Assembly (NCBI GenBank): GCA_015179125.1
Contig: WHVA01000131.1
Location: 1 to 64,000, forward strand
Direction of reading: 5' to 3'
Length of the DNA: 64,000 nt
DNA from: Gautieria morchelliformis
Lineage: Eukaryota; Basidiomycota; Agaricomycetes; Gomphales; Gomphaceae
In this document: one piece after another, positions 1 through 9,558 of the stretch
How positions within the stretch are numbered: the first letter of the stretch is position 1
Layout: every line of letters starts with the position of its first letter
Notes under the pieces: model-generated
The model's input: the letters and a program-made list of their open reading frames with translations, nothing else
Databases searched by the model: none
Told to the model about the DNA's origin: nothing
Translations under genes and position numbers: made by a program

Positions 1-220
1 CTGTACCGCAAGCCCCAGAGACCGGTTGGTCTGGGCTGGGCCTGGGCCTAGGCTCGCGGCTGCGCCGCTCGCTCCGCTGACCTAATTATTACCTAATATT
101 ATTTGTAATATTATTTGTCAGCCTCGACGCCCACAACCCACTGAGCGCGTTTCACTCTTAGATGTAATATAAGCGTCTCAGATCTGAACATATAATGTTT
201 AAAGGATATTTCCTCTTCAA

Positions 221-300
221 GTCTGCTTAGTGCAGTGGTTAAGTTATTGCCTTCACAGTTGGCTGTGGGTTCAACCCCTGATTGCTGTAATATTTTCTTA
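221..300 (+). repeat. tRNA-like pol III promoter (SINE head or tRNA pseudogene)
   Basis: An A-box match (TAGTGCAGTGG, 228-238) and a B-box match (GGTTCAACCCC, 268-278) lie at tRNA-like spacing. The T stem and acceptor stem do not pair properly, so a working tRNA is unlikely. The best reading is the head of a tRNA-derived SINE or a decayed tRNA. I see no clear second copy in the window, so repeat status is inferred. Nothing else was recognised between 1 and 660. Confidence 0.4.
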
Positions 301-666
301 GCACTTGCATTTATTTTTGTAAATGGTTCAGTGGCCATATTTGCTGTTTTTTTCTATAACTCAATGTGGTGTTTTAATTGTTGGTCTATGAAATTCACGA
401 TACATATATATTATTTTGGATGCATGAACGAGGCTTTAGTGTGCCGACCTGAACCGACCTGGTTCGGGGGACCCCCCGAGTGAAGCGAGGGAGGGGAGGG
501 TCAGTGAATGGTCGGTCCTCTTTGTGCGCCTGGGAGAAACAGTAAAATTTACACAACAAATTTTCTAATCTTTTATTTGGTATTTTTCTATTACTCATGA
601 AGCCTTGTGGGTGGTGAGGGGTGCATCGGAGTTTGAAGCGTCGGAGTGGGGATAGATGACTCCCCG

Positions 667-758
667 ATATCCAGGATGCCTCAGAAAGAGTCGCATTTCA
701 AAAATACATGTGTAAGAACTATGCATCCTGGTTAACATTCGCCAAAGACAAGAACAAC
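667..758 (+). pseudogene. 5' part of a split copy of the Agaricomycete gene family (see 60657)
   Basis: This stretch matches 61104-61195, an internal exon piece of the family member that starts at 60657, with only a few changes. It encodes the same residues up to FAKDKNN. The match stops at 758, where a terminal inverted repeat begins, and resumes in register at 10016. The two parts are one gene copy cut by the 759-10015 insertion. No upstream coding sequence was found, so the copy was probably already truncated. Confidence 0.7.
755..758. repeat. Left target-site duplication CAAC
   Basis: CAAC here and CAAC at 10016-10019 flank the CACTG...CAGTG unit. The uninterrupted paralogue (61192-61195) has a single CAAC at this position, which supports a 4-bp duplication on insertion. 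Confidence 0.6.
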
Positions 759-1138
759 CACTGCAGGAAGACTGGGGACTTAACTTAAGTACATTACGCA
801 CCAATAAATCAGTGCAGAAGGTACTAATTTTAAGTGCTTGCGTACCTGAATTTAAGTGCACCGGTTGATTCGCGCAACCCCGAAATCTAGTAGAGAGAAT
901 GGTTCTTTCAGAAACAATTCACACTGATTTTCAGCCTTATTTGTACTTAAAACTGCAGTTGTAAAACTGTTACGATATGATCCGTCGTAAGGTCGACTGA
1001 GGTCGGGAGCGAAACCCGAGGTACGGTCCGAGGTTACGGGGCGAGGTTTGGATGGGGAAGTCGGAGAGGGACTAGGCTTCAGCTTATGTGCTGCGCCGAC
1101 CCTACGCACGAGTCCCAACTTCGGAGGCAAACGAATAA

Positions 1139-1320
1139 GAGGCGAGGTTTGGCTTAAGAGGCGAGGCTTAGAAACTAACTAAGGATCGAAGTTATACGAT
1201 AGTTGATTTTCAGACTGAGGAGTAGGAATGCATACAGGGGGGTTTATATACAGGGCGAGGGTACGAGTCAGGGGCGAACATATTAGTGGAGATCAGGGCG
1301 AGGTCAGGGCGAGGTAATAT
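1139..1320 (+). repeat. Degenerate GGCGAGG-rich repeat region
   Basis: The heptamer GGCGAGG or close variants recur irregularly (for example at 1140, 1161 and twice at 1296-1315). No open frame of note covers this part, and nothing else was recognised between 860 and 2200. Confidence 0.35.
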
Positions 1321-2228
1321 ATGAATGATGCATGATGGAGCGGAATCAGTAACTAAGGGGATACGGGCATGGGATCAAGGTCGGATATGAGCTCTAGCTC
1401 TAGCTCGGGCTCAGGCGCAGGATAAGAATCATATGTATTCGGGCACGAGTATCACAAGGCTCGGACTCGGAGAAGGTTATACCGGTAAGTAACCGGCCAA
1501 AGGCCGGGTTCTTACAAAAACACAGAAAAGCAGTGCATTATAGTACTGAAATGCAGTTCTGAAATACATGTAAAAGTAATGGGATCAGAAAACGGCGCAG
1601 GCAGACAAGGCGCGGTACGATGCAGGCAGACATGAAAACGACGAGTGGGAGAGTATCAAGCACTGTGAATACATGAATAACAGTGGGGACCATTGCAGCG
1701 ATTGGAGAATAAAAAGAATACTTATGCAGCAATAATTGGAATAACACTGCTGTGTATCAGGGGTGATCACCACGAACCCTAGCAGACGGGACTGGCTGTG
1801 AAGTGGAATATGGGAGATCGAGAGAGAGAAGGCAGAGATACTTAAGACACACCTGACGTTTGTTTTTCTCACCCCAGAACTTCCAGCGGCAGTAGAGAAC
1901 AATATTTTATTTGGGGCACCCTGACTGAGTCCATGTGAGCAAGGGTATACAAGCATATGATGAAAATACCTTGGCAACCTTTGTTTTCTTAGTGGTCTGC
2001 ATTCAAGTCAGGAGCGGCCATGCGACAAATGGCCATGAGCTAACCTTTTCCTTGCCCTTGGCCAGCTGGAAGGACTTGGTTAGATACGTAGATTCATTAG
2101 GCCAGAATATACATGCACCACTGGGATTGACTCGAGCATCTTGTAGTGTTTTAGACTAGCCTATGCGTCATTAAAAGAATAATATAATGACTCAAGCAAG
2201 ACCCACCGGTCCAGGACCATCATCGTCC

Positions 2229-2740
2229 TCAACTGGCCTCTTCACGCCGGAGACCCCCCTTCTTCAAGGCCACGCTGGCGGCAACAGCAAGGGACTTCTT
2301 CTTCTTCTTGCTCTTGGAGGTTTGGCTGGCGGTACTGAAATCCAGCATCTCCAGTTCATGTATGACGTCTGGCTCATGATTCTTGAGAGCAGCGAAGTTG
2401 GGATGGGGCTGCACTTTGCTTTTGTTAGAGAACTTGTCCTGCAATGATATTATGTAGCAGTCATATATATAACAAAAAAAATAAAATTACGGACTTTTGC
2501 AATGGGGACATTGGTGATGAAATTGGGGGCTGCTTGGCATTTGTCCCTGCCTAGGCTAGCCCTCAAAGAGTTGTCCTAGTAAACAAGTAAGATAATAACA
2601 AAAATAAAAGAATAAATACGGACTTTTGCAATGGGGACATCACTGACAACACAGGGGGCCACCTGGGTATTGTCCTGGGCTCAGTTAGTCTTCGAAGACT
2701 TGTCCTGGTGAATGAGTAAGGGAATAATGAAAATAAAAGA
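2229..2740 (-). pseudogene. 3' exons of an unrecognised gene with a duplicated exon
   Basis: On the minus strand two homologous exons, each ending in residues (D/N)VPIAK, are separated by short introns with GTCCGT donors and TAG/CAG acceptors. They are followed by a last exon of about 70 codons that ends in a lysine-rich tail (KSKKKKK). The exon-plus-intron unit, about 130 bp, is present twice (about 2487-2600 and 2617-2735), so the copies arose by tandem duplication. The upstream copy has an in-frame stop. I do not recognise the protein. It lies inside the TIR unit and may be captured host sequence or part of an old transposon gene. Confidence 0.35.
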
Positions 2741-3071
2741 GAGAAATGAAAAGGCCAGTCAGCGCTCCAACGCCTTGAAAGATCAGAAAGGGAACAAAGG
2801 TGTACCCAAATCGTCCAATATCAACCTCCCTCATCCACATCGCTCCCAGGGCAATGACACTAAAGGTGTTGAAGTTGTCTGTCAGAGTCAGAGGTGGGTG
2901 GGATGTCTCGACACTTGTATATGGTACCTGCCTGAGCAAAAAATATCCTATTCAGGTTTGTTGACGATAGGCTGACAACTTTCTCACTCTGGATGGAATT
3001 ATCTTGCTATGGCTTCTTTATCTCTGGCAGCCAGGAGGTGACAAAATCTCCTCTATCGCTGTTACTTCCTG

Positions 3072-3121
3072 TTTTTTATTTTTTATTTTATTTTATTTTA
3101 TTTTATTTTATTTTATTTTTT
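3072..3121 (+). repeat. (TTTTA)n microsatellite
   Basis: The pentanucleotide TTTTA/ATTTT is repeated about nine times almost perfectly just upstream of the AP-3 beta fragment. Confidence 0.9.
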
Positions 3122-4072
3122 TGAATTATCTGATTTTATATTAATTTTCATACAGGTCTGTAGAGGCACAACCACCCACCCCGCCATCTCAGCACCATAC
3201 TCAGGAGACCACCGTGCTGGTTGTTGTGGGTTTGCATACGGTTGAATGCATAGTTGGACAAGTCAAGCGCGGGAATGAGTGGGGAAGTGACTTTGCGCGA
3301 TCTGGAAATTGGCAAGCCTTCGGGAGCGTCCTTTTTTGATACTGCCAAAGACAAGGTGAAGAATATCCACAGGCAGCTCGACAGCAGTCAAGATCACAAG
3401 AAGCTTGGGGGCATGAAGAGGCTCATTGCTGTCCGTCTCGCTCAAATCCATTGATGCTTGCACTTACTCTGTGTAATCTTTGTGCAGATGATACCCAAGG
3501 GTCATAATGTCTCCGAATTCTTTGCCCAAGTTGTGAAGAATGTCGCATCCTCCAACCTCGAAATCAGGAAGCTTGTGTACATATATCTCCTTAGATATGC
3601 TGAGCACGAGCCAGACCTCGCTTTGTTGTCTATAAACACGTTTCAAAAGGACCTAGCGGACCCCAATCCCTTGATTTGTGCCATGGCTTTGTGAGTCCTC
3701 TCAGGGATTAAAGTCGCTATGGTCGGCTCTATCGTTGCTTAGGCATAAAGAAATGTGCAGCGAATCCCAGTCCTTATGTGTGAAAGGCCACAGCCCTCAC
3801 CATTCCCAAACTATACAGGTATGAAGTGCTCTTTAATATGTGTCGATGTCTCAACCCCTGCTTGCTTCCAGCTTAGACCCTTCTCATCTTACCTCTCTTG
3901 AACCAGTTCTCTTGTCGTTATTATGCGACCATTCTCCCATTTCGGTTGGCTGTGTGGCCATCGCAATCAGTGCGGTTTGTCCCCATTGACTAGATCTTTT
4001 ACATAGCCACTACAGGCGTTTGTGCCGCATACTTGTTGATGCAGATGAATGGGGTCAAGTCTCTCTGATGGA

Positions 4073-4077
4073 TCTTT
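4073..4077. repeat. Copia target-site duplication, left (TCTTT)
   Basis: TCTTT lies immediately before the TG of the left LTR and is repeated at 9327-9331 after the CA of the right LTR. Removing the element and one copy restores the AP-3 beta reading frame (DLLLRYAR), which confirms the insertion point. Confidence 0.95.
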
Positions 4078-4458
4078 TGTAAGATTAGATGATCTGTAAT
4101 AAGAGTCTCAGTGTTTGAACGCGAGAGCGTAGCCAAACGACTATGTATATTCACCTGTAATAAGAGTCTATGATATACAGGTGAGTTAAAGAAAAATAGA
4201 TACTAAGTATTGTGTCTCACCTCAGTGTTTGAACGCGAGAGCGTAGCCAAACGACTGAGGAGAGCGATCTAATGGTGTTCTACTTATACTGTAAGAGGCC
4301 ATTGTTCTAAACTAAAAAGGACAACAAAAGGATCAAGAGAACAATAGACACAATGGGTGGTCCACTCGCATATACCCTGCGACCAAGTACAATGTGCGGC
4401 TGTCACGTGTTTGCATTATGCCCACGGTCACGTGCCCGCAGTACCCGCAGCTCCAACA
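4078..4458 (-). repeat. Copia 3' LTR (left copy)
   Basis: The LTR starts TGTAAGATTAG and ends CTCCAACA on the plus strand. It contains two copies of a roughly 34-bp direct repeat (core GAACGCGAGAGCGTAGCCAA, about 4109-4142 and 4223-4256). A C-rich stretch (4459-4468) abuts it, which on the element's coding strand is a purine-rich tract beside the 3' LTR. Confidence 0.93.
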
Positions 4459-4468
4459 CTCCCCCTCA
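4459..4468 (-). other. Copia polypurine tract
   Basis: CTCCCCCTCA on plus reads as a purine-rich tract on minus directly before the 3' LTR, the usual plus-strand DNA primer site of LTR elements. Confidence 0.6.
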
Positions 4469-6751
4469 AACCGTCGACAGCCCGAGTTCGACCGCGAAGT
4501 GTTTCACCTTTGTGGACGGTAGCGCTTTGGTAAGTGCATCCGCTATCATGTCTCCTGTAGGGCAGTACACCAGGCGCAGGGCGCCTTGTTCGACGATCCA
4601 ACGGATGAAGTGAAAACGGATGTCGATATGTTTGGTACGTGCGTGATATTGATGACCTTTTGCGAGAGCGATCGCTGATTGGTTGTCAGAAAACAACGTG
4701 GTAGGTGCCATTTCCGTGTTGAAGAGTTGTTGGATCAGGGATCGGAGCCATTTTATTTCTTTTGCTGCGTGAGCGGCGGCCACGTATTCGCTTTCTGTTG
4801 TGGATAGCGAGACAATCTGCTGACGCTTTGCGCTCCAGGAAATGGCTCCCCCGTGAATAATAAACGCGTACCCAGATATAGCATGCCTGTCTCGGGCCAT
4901 GCTACCATCGGCATCTGCGTATCCCGTGAGCTCGGTCATCGTATGCCCGTAAGTCAACCAAAATTCCTTCGTTCCTTTTAAATACTGAAATATTCGTTTC
5001 ACTGCGTTCCAGTGTGTAGAACCGAACTTTGTAGAATGGCGCGATACGGACTGGACGGCGAAGGCGATGTCAGGGCGTGTACCGAGTGCTGCGTACATCA
5101 GCGAGCCAACAGCTTCTCTGTAGGGTACGTCGCGCATTCGTGCCCATTCGGCCGTGGTTTTCGGTATCGGTGTCATTGAGAGAAGTAGGCCATGCTCCAT
5201 TGGTGTGGATGCCGGCTTTAGGTCGTCGAAGTTGTAGCGGCGGATGATGGAGTCGATGTAGGCACGTTGGGAGAGGTGTATGGTACGTCGTTCTCTATCA
5301 CGCTTGACTTCTATACCTAACAGCCAATGCAGTTCGCCAAGGTCGGTAATTTCAACATGGTTTGAAATCCCCTTTTTGAACTGGTTCACAAGGGCTGGCG
5401 TTGTTGCGGCTATCGTGCAGTCGTCCACGTGGACCAGGACGATTACAGTGGCCGAGTTGGTGTGTCGATAGAACACGGCCTGATCTACGTCGCAGCGAGA
5501 GAACATCAGTTTGGTGAGCATTATATCTACGAGCTTCTGGTACCAGCGCTGTCCTGACTGTTTTAGTCCGTAGAGCGTTTTCCGCAAGCTGCAGACCTTT
5601 CCAGGGGAGTTCGGTGCATGATACCCAGGAGGCTGGGACATGTAGATCGTCTCGTTCTCGGTAAGTTCCCCATTCAAGTATGCGCCCTTGATGTCGATTT
5701 GATGCAGTTCCATGTCCTTTGCTGCAGCTAGCGCGAGCACGGTTCGAATCGATGCCAGTTTGGCAACTGGGGCGAAGGTATCGAAGTAATCAACTCCAGG
5801 TACTTGTGAAAAACCTTGCGCGACGAGACGAGCTTTATATCTTACTACATTTCCAGCAGCGTCTTTCTTCGCCCGGAATACCCATTTAGAGCCCACGATG
5901 TTAGCATTAGTTGGCGCTTCGGTGAGTTCCCAGGTTCCAGCGTCGCGGAGAAGTGCTAACTCATCTTGAATTGCCTTTTCCCATAGGTGCCAGTCGGGGC
6001 GTCGCTTTGCTTCAGCTAGGGAGCGAGGTTCGAGAGCCTCGGTTTCACTGGTTTGAGCCACCAGTGCGTATTCTTCAGCATCTTCAGCTAACATCATCCA
6101 GTCGGCTGATCCCTCCCCCTCAAGGACTTCAGTGGTTTGATCGATTGTAGTTGGCAGTTGTATGCCTGTAGCGATAGCGGGATCAGACGAACGGTGAGAG
6201 GAGGTGCCGTGGCCTTCAAGAATGTCGCGAACGCGCTGACTTGGCTTGCGGATTCTTTTCGCAGGTGTCTCAACCTCGGAATCAGACGGGCTGGTGTCGG
6301 GAACTGGAGGTACTAAGGGGGTAGTAGTTTTAGGGATTCCTGAGGGTAAGTCAGTTTTCGTTTCGACCACTTGCAAATCCTCCCCCTCGAGACGAGAAGC
6401 TGATGGATCGTAATAGACATTTCGTTCCACGGTGACCGTCTGCTTGTCAGGCCAGTATATACGAACGCCTTTACTGCGATCGTCAATGCCTAACCAGCGC
6501 CCTTCAGTTACACGCCCGCCTAGTTTGTCTCCACTCTCGGTGCGTACCCACACTTTCTCGCCCCACTCGCGTACATTTTGGAGGTCTGGTTTCTTTCCGA
6601 AAGCAGCTTCAAAGGGGGTCATGCCTTCGACAGACTTAGTAAGTGTCTGATTCATCAGCCAAACCACATGACGTGCAGCTTCTCCCCACAGAAACTTTGG
6701 CAGACCACTCGCATCGTCGTTCTGCAACCCCATTGTGCTGAGGGGTATCAT
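4466..6751 (-). CDS. Copia polyprotein, 3' part: integrase end, reverse transcriptase, RNase H
   Basis: The open frame starts with the tail of the integrase core (SGLPKFLWGEAARH, a Copia hallmark) and the GKKP region. The reverse transcriptase follows, with WVFRAKKDAAGNVVRYKARL, the LHQIDIKGAYLNGEL block, LYGLKQSGQRWY and the catalytic VHVDD (about residues 440-445). RNase H comes last, with SLSTTESEYVAA and TKHIDIRFHFIR. It would copy element RNA into DNA in cytoplasmic particles. The frame differs from the upstream Gag-integrase ORF and the first methionine is not a natural start, so this is the second half of a broken polyprotein. The LTRs indicate recent insertion. Confidence 0.93.
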   Translation of the reverse strand: MIPLSTMGLQNDDASGLPKFLWGEAARHVVWLMNQTLTKSVEGMTPFEAAFGKKPDLQNVREWGEKVWVRTESGDKLGGRVTEGRWLGIDDRSKGVRIYWPDKQTVTVERNVYYDPSASRLEGEDLQVVETKTDLPSGIPKTTTPLVPPVPDTSPSDSEVETPAKRIRKPSQRVRDILEGHGTSSHRSSDPAIATGIQLPTTIDQTTEVLEGEGSADWMMLAEDAEEYALVAQTSETEALEPRSLAEAKRRPDWHLWEKAIQDELALLRDAGTWELTEAPTNANIVGSKWVFRAKKDAAGNVVRYKARLVAQGFSQVPGVDYFDTFAPVAKLASIRTVLALAAAKDMELHQIDIKGAYLNGELTENETIYMSQPPGYHAPNSPGKVCSLRKTLYGLKQSGQRWYQKLVDIMLTKLMFSRCDVDQAVFYRHTNSATVIVLVHVDDCTIAATTPALVNQFKKGISNHVEITDLGELHWLLGIEVKRDRERRTIHLSQRAYIDSIIRRYNFDDLKPASTPMEHGLLLSMTPIPKTTAEWARMRDVPYREAVGSLMYAALGTRPDIAFAVQSVSRHSTKFGSTHWNAVKRIFQYLKGTKEFWLTYGHTMTELTGYADADGSMARDRHAISGYAFIIHGGAISWSAKRQQIVSLSTTESEYVAAAHAAKEIKWLRSLIQQLFNTEMAPTTLFSDNQSAIALAKGHQYHARTKHIDIRFHFIRWIVEQGALRLVYCPTGDMIADALTKALPSTKVKHFAVELGLSTV

Positions 6752-8891
6752 GAACGGTAAGTTTTTGCTCAGTACCCTTTGACTTTAGGTAAAGCTCAAA
6801 ATCCTTTCCAAGATACTCTCCACCGCGGTCTGAGTGTAGGGTCTTTATGCTAGCATTGAGCTGCGTGCTACACCATGTAGCGTAGTCTTTGTAGGCACCC
6901 AGGGCTTCGTCTTTCGTGCGCAGAAGGTAAAGGTGAGTTAAGCGTGTCATGTCATCTGTAAAGGTGACATAGTAACGCTTTCCGGCCTTCGTGGCAACCG
7001 GAGCTGGTCCCCACAGGTCACTGTGTACTTCGTCACCGAAGTTCGAGGCACGTTTGCCTTCTCGCATTTTAGGCACAGACTTGCGAGTCGCCTTGGCATA
7101 AATACAGGACTCGCAAAAGAGGGTGTCTGCTTGAGGTGATGTATCCAGTTTTATTCCAGTTACAAATCCTTTTGCAACTAATCTTTTGGCAGCTTCGGGT
7201 GAAATGTGTCCCAAACGACGATGGAGTTGTTCCAAGGTAAGTGTTTCTGCCGCTGCATTTGCTGTATCAGGCTCATGCGTAACTCGATAAAGGCCGCGTC
7301 CTGATTTTGGGACTTCGCCTACTTGCTCTCCGTTTCGCCCATGGATTATGCATTTGCCGTCTGCAAATGTTACAGCAAAACCGGCCTCATCGAGCCGTCC
7401 AACGGACACGAGTGTGTACCCCACATCGGGTGAGTACAGGACCTCGGAGAGCTTCAGTTTGGAGACATCGACACCATTTGGTACGTCGATTATCATTTCG
7501 CCCGTTCCTACAGCGTTAAAACTTTGTCTGTTAGCAGCCTGGAATGACTTGGGTGAAATTTTGACGAAGTTTTGGACCGCGTCACAATAGGGTGTTATGT
7601 GTCGTGTACATCCCGAGTCATACACTTCGATGCAGGGTGAGTTTGCAGTAGTTTCGTTGACTTCAACGCAAACTGCATGGGCATCTTCCAGATCATTGCC
7701 GATGAAGTCCGGGTCATCACTGACAAGCGAAAGAGTATCGCTCTCGTCAGTTCCAGGTGGCCTTTCTACTTCATATTGGCTGTCTGACTCGTCGCTGATC
7801 TCGGAAAACCAGTCGAGGTCGTTTGCCCCTTCGTCATCATTGTCTGTATCAGACTCGCAGTTTGACAGTAGCTTGGGTAGCTCATTTTCGTCAAAGTTCT
7901 CAAAGCGATCGTCTGCCCCTTCATCTCCATCGTCTGTGTCGGACTCACAATTTGACAGGAGTTCGGGTAGTTCGTTTTCATCAAGGTCCGCAAAGAACGC
8001 AGCTTCGTCCTCATCATCGGATTCAACAGCTGCATTTGCAGAACCTCCACCTCGAGTTGAGTCTTGTTTTTTGTTATCTGTTGCTTTGGCAGGCTTAGGA
8101 CACTTGTTCCTATAGTGTCCCTTGTCGCCACAGTTCCAACAAGTTCCCTTCGGTTTGTGCTCTGACTTCTTTCCCTTCGAGTTTGCTGACACGAACATTG
8201 CTTCATCTTTTTCATTTCCTTTTCCACTCGTATGTCCTGAACGACGGGATCTCTGGGCTGCATGACGCTCATATTCCTCAGAGACTAACGTTATGAGTTC
8301 GTCGGGATCTATGGTCTTCGTGGAGCTGTACAACCTTGCGCCAGCTAGCAGGTTTGATGCGAAGGCTGAGAGGTGAGGTGGGAGGGACTTAATGATAGTG
8401 GCACGGTAATCCTGTACTTCAATGTCCACGCCGAAGGTCGCTAACTCCTCTCTTTTGACACGAAGTCCATCGAGAAATTCACGAACGTTGCCTTTGTCAG
8501 GGCATCTGGAATCCATGAACTGGGTACGCAGGTCTGCTTGAGCGAAAGCCCCTTTCGACGAGTACTCCTTTACGATGAGATCCCATCGGTCTTTTAGGGA
8601 CGATTTGCTATGGACGCGTATGAGTGTGGAGTCAGGAATTCGGTGAGTTGAGAGAGCTTTTGCGGTTCGGTCCTCTTTGACCCATTTTGCGAGGGCATCT
8701 TCTTCACCAGCAGCTGGTGGAGTGCTAACTGTCGGTTGGGTAATCGTACTGTCAAAATACCCCCATAAGCCTTTTGCTTCGACAGCATCCTGGAAGCGCA
8801 TCGAGAACGCTATCCAATTCAGGCCATTCGTCATGAGTTTGGGAACCGAGGAGGGGAGAAGGTCGGTGGTGGTCAGGGCAGTGGTAGTCAT
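6636..8891 (-). CDS. Copia polyprotein, 5' part: Gag, protease, integrase
   Basis: Starts at MTTTALTTTDLL 55 bases inside the 5' LTR. Order: Gag-like N-terminal half, a CCHC zinc knuckle (CWNCGDKGHYRNKC, about residues 252-265), an acidic linker holding a duplicated block of about 38 residues (core DENELPxLLSNCESDTD), an aspartic protease site (YDSGCTRH, about residue 430), the integrase HHCC region (HRRLGH...CESCIYAK) and the catalytic core (HSDLWGP, HSDRGGEYLG). The frame is lost straight after HNGVAER. Family members have about 13-14 more residues before SGLPKFLW, so the lesion is a deletion rather than a programmed frameshift. Confidence 0.92.
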   Translation of the reverse strand: MTTTALTTTDLLPSSVPKLMTNGLNWIAFSMRFQDAVEAKGLWGYFDSTITQPTVSTPPAAGEEDALAKWVKEDRTAKALSTHRIPDSTLIRVHSKSSLKDRWDLIVKEYSSKGAFAQADLRTQFMDSRCPDKGNVREFLDGLRVKREELATFGVDIEVQDYRATIIKSLPPHLSAFASNLLAGARLYSSTKTIDPDELITLVSEEYERHAAQRSRRSGHTSGKGNEKDEAMFVSANSKGKKSEHKPKGTCWNCGDKGHYRNKCPKPAKATDNKKQDSTRGGGSANAAVESDDEDEAAFFADLDENELPELLSNCESDTDDGDEGADDRFENFDENELPKLLSNCESDTDNDDEGANDLDWFSEISDESDSQYEVERPPGTDESDTLSLVSDDPDFIGNDLEDAHAVCVEVNETTANSPCIEVYDSGCTRHITPYCDAVQNFVKISPKSFQAANRQSFNAVGTGEMIIDVPNGVDVSKLKLSEVLYSPDVGYTLVSVGRLDEAGFAVTFADGKCIIHGRNGEQVGEVPKSGRGLYRVTHEPDTANAAAETLTLEQLHRRLGHISPEAAKRLVAKGFVTGIKLDTSPQADTLFCESCIYAKATRKSVPKMREGKRASNFGDEVHSDLWGPAPVATKAGKRYYVTFTDDMTRLTHLYLLRTKDEALGAYKDYATWCSTQLNASIKTLHSDRGGEYLGKDFELYLKSKGTEQKLTVHDTPQHNGVAERRCEWSAKVSVGRSCTSCGLADESDTY

Positions 8892-8945
8892 GGTTTTGAA
8901 GGGAGCTTAAGGGGAACTAGTGATTTGGTGCGGGGCCCAGTAACC

Positions 8946-9326
8946 TGTAAGATTAGATGATCTGTAATAAGAGTCTCAGTGTTTGAACGCGAGAGCGTAG
9001 CCAAACAACTATGTATATTCACCTGTAATAAGAGTCTATGATATACAGGTGAGTTAAAGAAAAATAGATACTAAGTATTGTGCCTCACCTCAGTGTTTGA
9101 ACGCGAGAGCGTAGCCAAACAACTGAGGAGAGCGATCTAATGGCGTTCTACTTATACTGTAAGAGGCCATTGTTCTAAACTAAAAAGGACAACAAAAGGA
9201 TCAAGAGAACAATAGACACAATGGGTGGTCCACTCGCATATACCCTGCGACCAAGTACAATGCGCGGCTGTCACGTGTTTGCATTATGCCCACGGTCACG
9301 TGCCCGCAGTACCCGCAGCTCCAACA
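8946..9326 (-). repeat. Copia 5' LTR (right copy)
   Basis: 381 bp, identical to the left LTR except for five transitions. As the upstream LTR of a minus-strand element it would carry the promoter. The bases just inside it (about 8927-8945) are where a primer-binding site should be, but I could not match them to a specific tRNA by eye. Confidence 0.93.
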
Positions 9327-9558
9327 TCTTTTACTGCGCTATGCCAGACACATGCTAACCAAACCACCGGATTTCGAGGTACGTAACTTGGATGAGTGAC
9401 CGGATATCATCTGACCGTCACTCTTTCAGGAAGACCGAAGCGATATAGATCTGGACATACAACTTCTCCTCTCCAACTCTGCACCACTCTTTCAAAGTCG
9501 TAATCCAGCTGTATGTATCAGGACTGTTTTCATGGAACTGGAAGTTGAGTTTGAATAG

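Larger units (their letters stand above)
4078..9326 (-). mobile_element. Ty1/Copia LTR retrotransposon, nearly complete
   Basis: 5249 bp on the minus strand with two 381-bp LTRs that differ at five positions, and a 5-bp target duplication. The internal region encodes, in order, Gag, CCHC knuckle, protease, integrase, reverse transcriptase and RNase H, the Copia order with integrase before RT. A short deletion with a frame change in the integrase breaks the polyprotein into two frames, so this copy is probably not autonomous. It sits inside the AP-3 beta fragment of the 759-10015 unit, so it is the youngest layer here. Confidence 0.95.
3275..9510 (+). pseudogene. APL6: AP-3 complex beta subunit, N-terminal fragment, interrupted by Copia
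   Basis: The intact gene would encode the large beta adaptin of the AP-3 coat, which sorts cargo from Golgi/endosomes to the vacuole. Exons read: 3275-3430 (start MSGEVTLRD, ending GMKRLIA), 3488-3818 ([35 protein letters not shown]), 3872-3974, 4016-4077 continued at 9332-9378 (LCRILVDADEWGQ then LLLRYARHML), and about 9430-9510. Introns are kept, so this is a DNA-level copy, not a retrocopy. It is broken by two TGA stops where the family has arginine (3692 and about 3780 regions), a 1-nt deletion near 3742, an internal loss at 4016-4021 and the Copia insertion. Homology stops after RNPA, so the rest of the adaptin is missing. Confidence 0.85.

Noticed and set aside
221..300. Functional tRNA gene
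   Set aside because: A and B boxes are present but the acceptor and T stems do not pair, so it is kept only as a tRNA-derived relic.
7597..8115. Plus-strand open frame of 172 codons, Ser-rich, inside the Copia Gag region
   Set aside because: Mirror of the acidic Glu/Asp-rich linker of the minus-strand polyprotein; no independent coding evidence.
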